Below are positions 5,125 through 5,879 of a stretch of 5,879 nt of DNA, piece by piece (the stretch's first letter is position 1; the number at the start of each line of letters is the position of its first letter). The DNA comes from RUG14300 sp964619685 (GTDB lineage: Bacteria; Bacillota; Clostridia; Christensenellales; CAG-1252): contig CAZUET010000109.1 in the NCBI GenBank assembly GCA_964619685.1, forward strand, positions 1-5,879. The letters run 5' to 3'. Position numbers and translations under genes: made by a program. Under the pieces are notes generated by a model that was not told the origin of the DNA, did no database searches, and was given only the letters and a program-made list of their open reading frames with translations.

Positions 5125-5724
5125 ATGCAAGAAAACGAAATCGATATACAGCCAGAACAACCCGAGAAAAAACAAGGAAAGATAAAAAGGCTTATAGAGT
5201 ATATCAAGTCACATGAGGATCTTAGACAAATGGTGCTATTTTTCCTATTCAGCATGTGCTGTGCGGCATGCCAAACGATAACGCAGTTTATACTGAAATA
5301 CGCTATCGGTGCTTTTAATAAGGAACCGTTTAGCTGGTTTATTTTTAAAGACTACAACAAAGAACAGGGACTTGCCGAATTTATCGGATTCGTGTGCGGT
5401 GCGGTCGTCGGTCAAGTTATGACTTTCATTCTTAACCGTAAAAAAACCTTCAAGGCAACTAATAATGTGGTCATTTCGGGCATTATGTATGCCGTTATCG
5501 CCGTAGGTATTATTATACTTCAAACCTATTTAGGCGGTGTGGTTACAGGTGCTTGTAAGGATGCTGCAATGAAAAACGGTACAGACCTTAGCGGTATACT
5601 CGGCTTTCTTGTAACGGTAACAGGTATGGCTGTTGGTGCGGTTGCTGCACTTGTATTAAGCTTTTTGGGTAATAAATACCTTGTAATGCGGAATTGGGGC
5701 AGTAGCTCAAAATCGGCAGAATAG
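5125..5724 (+). CDS. GtrA-like four-helix membrane protein
   Basis: The 199-residue product has a charged cytoplasmic N-terminus (1-33, many Glu/Lys/Gln) and four hydrophobic segments at about 34-60, 84-105, 115-140 and 157-183. The second and fourth helices end in related motifs, FILNRKKTF (101-109) and FLGNKYLVM (180-188), the duplicated signature of the GtrA family. Members help flip polyprenyl-linked sugars, or act in cell-wall or surface polysaccharide decoration (family knowledge; the exact substrate is seldom known). It is somewhat longer than the usual 120-150 residues because of the N-terminal tail and the long loops at 61-83 and 141-156. No glycosyltransferase or other partner is next to it in the window, so the substrate cannot be inferred. 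It has its own sigma-A promoter and a strong ribosome binding site, apart from the sporulation genes. Confidence 0.8.
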   Translation: MQENEIDIQPEQPEKKQGKIKRLIEYIKSHEDLRQMVLFFLFSMCCAACQTITQFILKYAIGAFNKEPFSWFIFKDYNKEQGLAEFIGFVCGAVVGQVMTFILNRKKTFKATNNVVISGIMYAVIAVGIIILQTYLGGVVTGACKDAAMKNGTDLSGILGFLVTVTGMAVGAVAALVLSFLGNKYLVMRNWGSSSKSAE

Positions 5725-5732
5725 ATCGTAAA

Positions 5733-5824
5733 GTTCGGCATCCAGCAAAATGGCGGTAATGCTATGTTTCATTGCCCGCATTAGGTGTCGATGGGGATGC
5801 TCATTATGGCCGACAATAGTTGGC
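5733..5824 (+). ncRNA. Candidate structured RNA element, unrecognised
   Basis: The non-coding tail after the GtrA-like gene can fold extensively. GCGGTAATG (5753-5761) pairs with CATTGCCCGC (5770-5779), giving nine pairs with one bulged C. GCATCC (5738-5743) pairs with GGATGC (5795-5800) and encloses that hairpin. GCCGAC (5809-5814) can pair either with GTTGGC (5819-5824, one G-U pair) or with GTTCGGC (5733-5739, one bulge). The two pairings exclude each other, and the second also takes two bases of the GCATCC stem. The window ends before any downstream gene, and no known riboswitch or ncRNA consensus was recognised. It could be a leader of the next gene, a 3' untranslated region, or chance pairing. 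Confidence 0.25.
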
Positions 5825-5879
5825 TTTGCGACAGATAACTTAAACGGATATATGAAATTAGGTATCCTGTGAGGTATAG

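Noticed and set aside
5750..5872. 40-residue plus-strand frame after the GtrA-like gene
   Set aside because: No ribosome binding site precedes the ATG, the product is not recognised, and the same bases form strong stems.
5707..5879. Minus-strand frame open to the window edge, ending inside the GtrA-like gene
   Set aside because: It has 57 codons without a stop but no recognised motif, and it is the codon-aligned complement of the GtrA frame over the overlap. Without sequence beyond the edge it cannot be called a gene.

Overview
The window looks like chromosome of an endospore-forming, low-GC Clostridia-type Firmicute. It carries three sporulation or germination genes (spoIIR, sleB, ypeB), the non-mevalonate isoprenoid gene ispE, and a clostridial-type flavodoxin/ferredoxin protein. 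The sequence is AT-rich with purine-rich Shine-Dalgarno sites. No species can be named from the sequence alone.

Layout. Positions 1-514 have no convincing gene. They hold a cluster of degenerate repeats and hairpins built on a GTCATACT / AGTATGAC core. Positions 515-1213 (minus) encode an EFR1-like flavodoxin plus 2[4Fe-4S] protein. A short three-helix membrane protein of unknown function (1259-1558, plus) follows. It is divergent from the EFR1-like gene across only 45 bp, and its stop codon directly abuts the stop of ispE (1559-2404, minus). The 75 bp between ispE and spoIIR is a compact divergent control region. On the minus strand it has a strong extended -10 promoter whose start point falls on the ispE ATG, so the mRNA should be leaderless. 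On the plus strand it has a candidate forespore (sigma-F/G-like) promoter that uses the same six bases as its -35. Then come spoIIR, sleB and ypeB (2480-5050), tightly packed and probably co-transcribed. An independent sigma-A-type promoter and a strong ribosome binding site precede a GtrA-like four-helix membrane protein (5125-5724). The last 155 bp have no convincing gene but can fold into nested and mutually exclusive stems.

How the genes fit together. By family knowledge, SpoIIR is made early in the forespore and signals across the septum to activate SpoIIGA and pro-sigma-E in the mother cell. SleB and YpeB are made later in the forespore, are stored together in the spore, and degrade cortex peptidoglycan at germination. 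Here one apparent operon ties a start-of-sporulation signal to an end-of-dormancy enzyme pair. SpoIIR also carries a lipobox-like motif, which would make it membrane-anchored. IspE and the GtrA-like protein appear to be expressed in vegetative cells from their own promoters.

No mobile element, CRISPR array, tRNA or rRNA was seen. I do not see a wholly new multi-gene system. The items most worth checking are the spoIIR-sleB-ypeB operon, the shared -35 of the divergent promoters with leaderless ispE, the SpoIIR lipobox, the repeat cluster at the left end and the structured tail at the right end.
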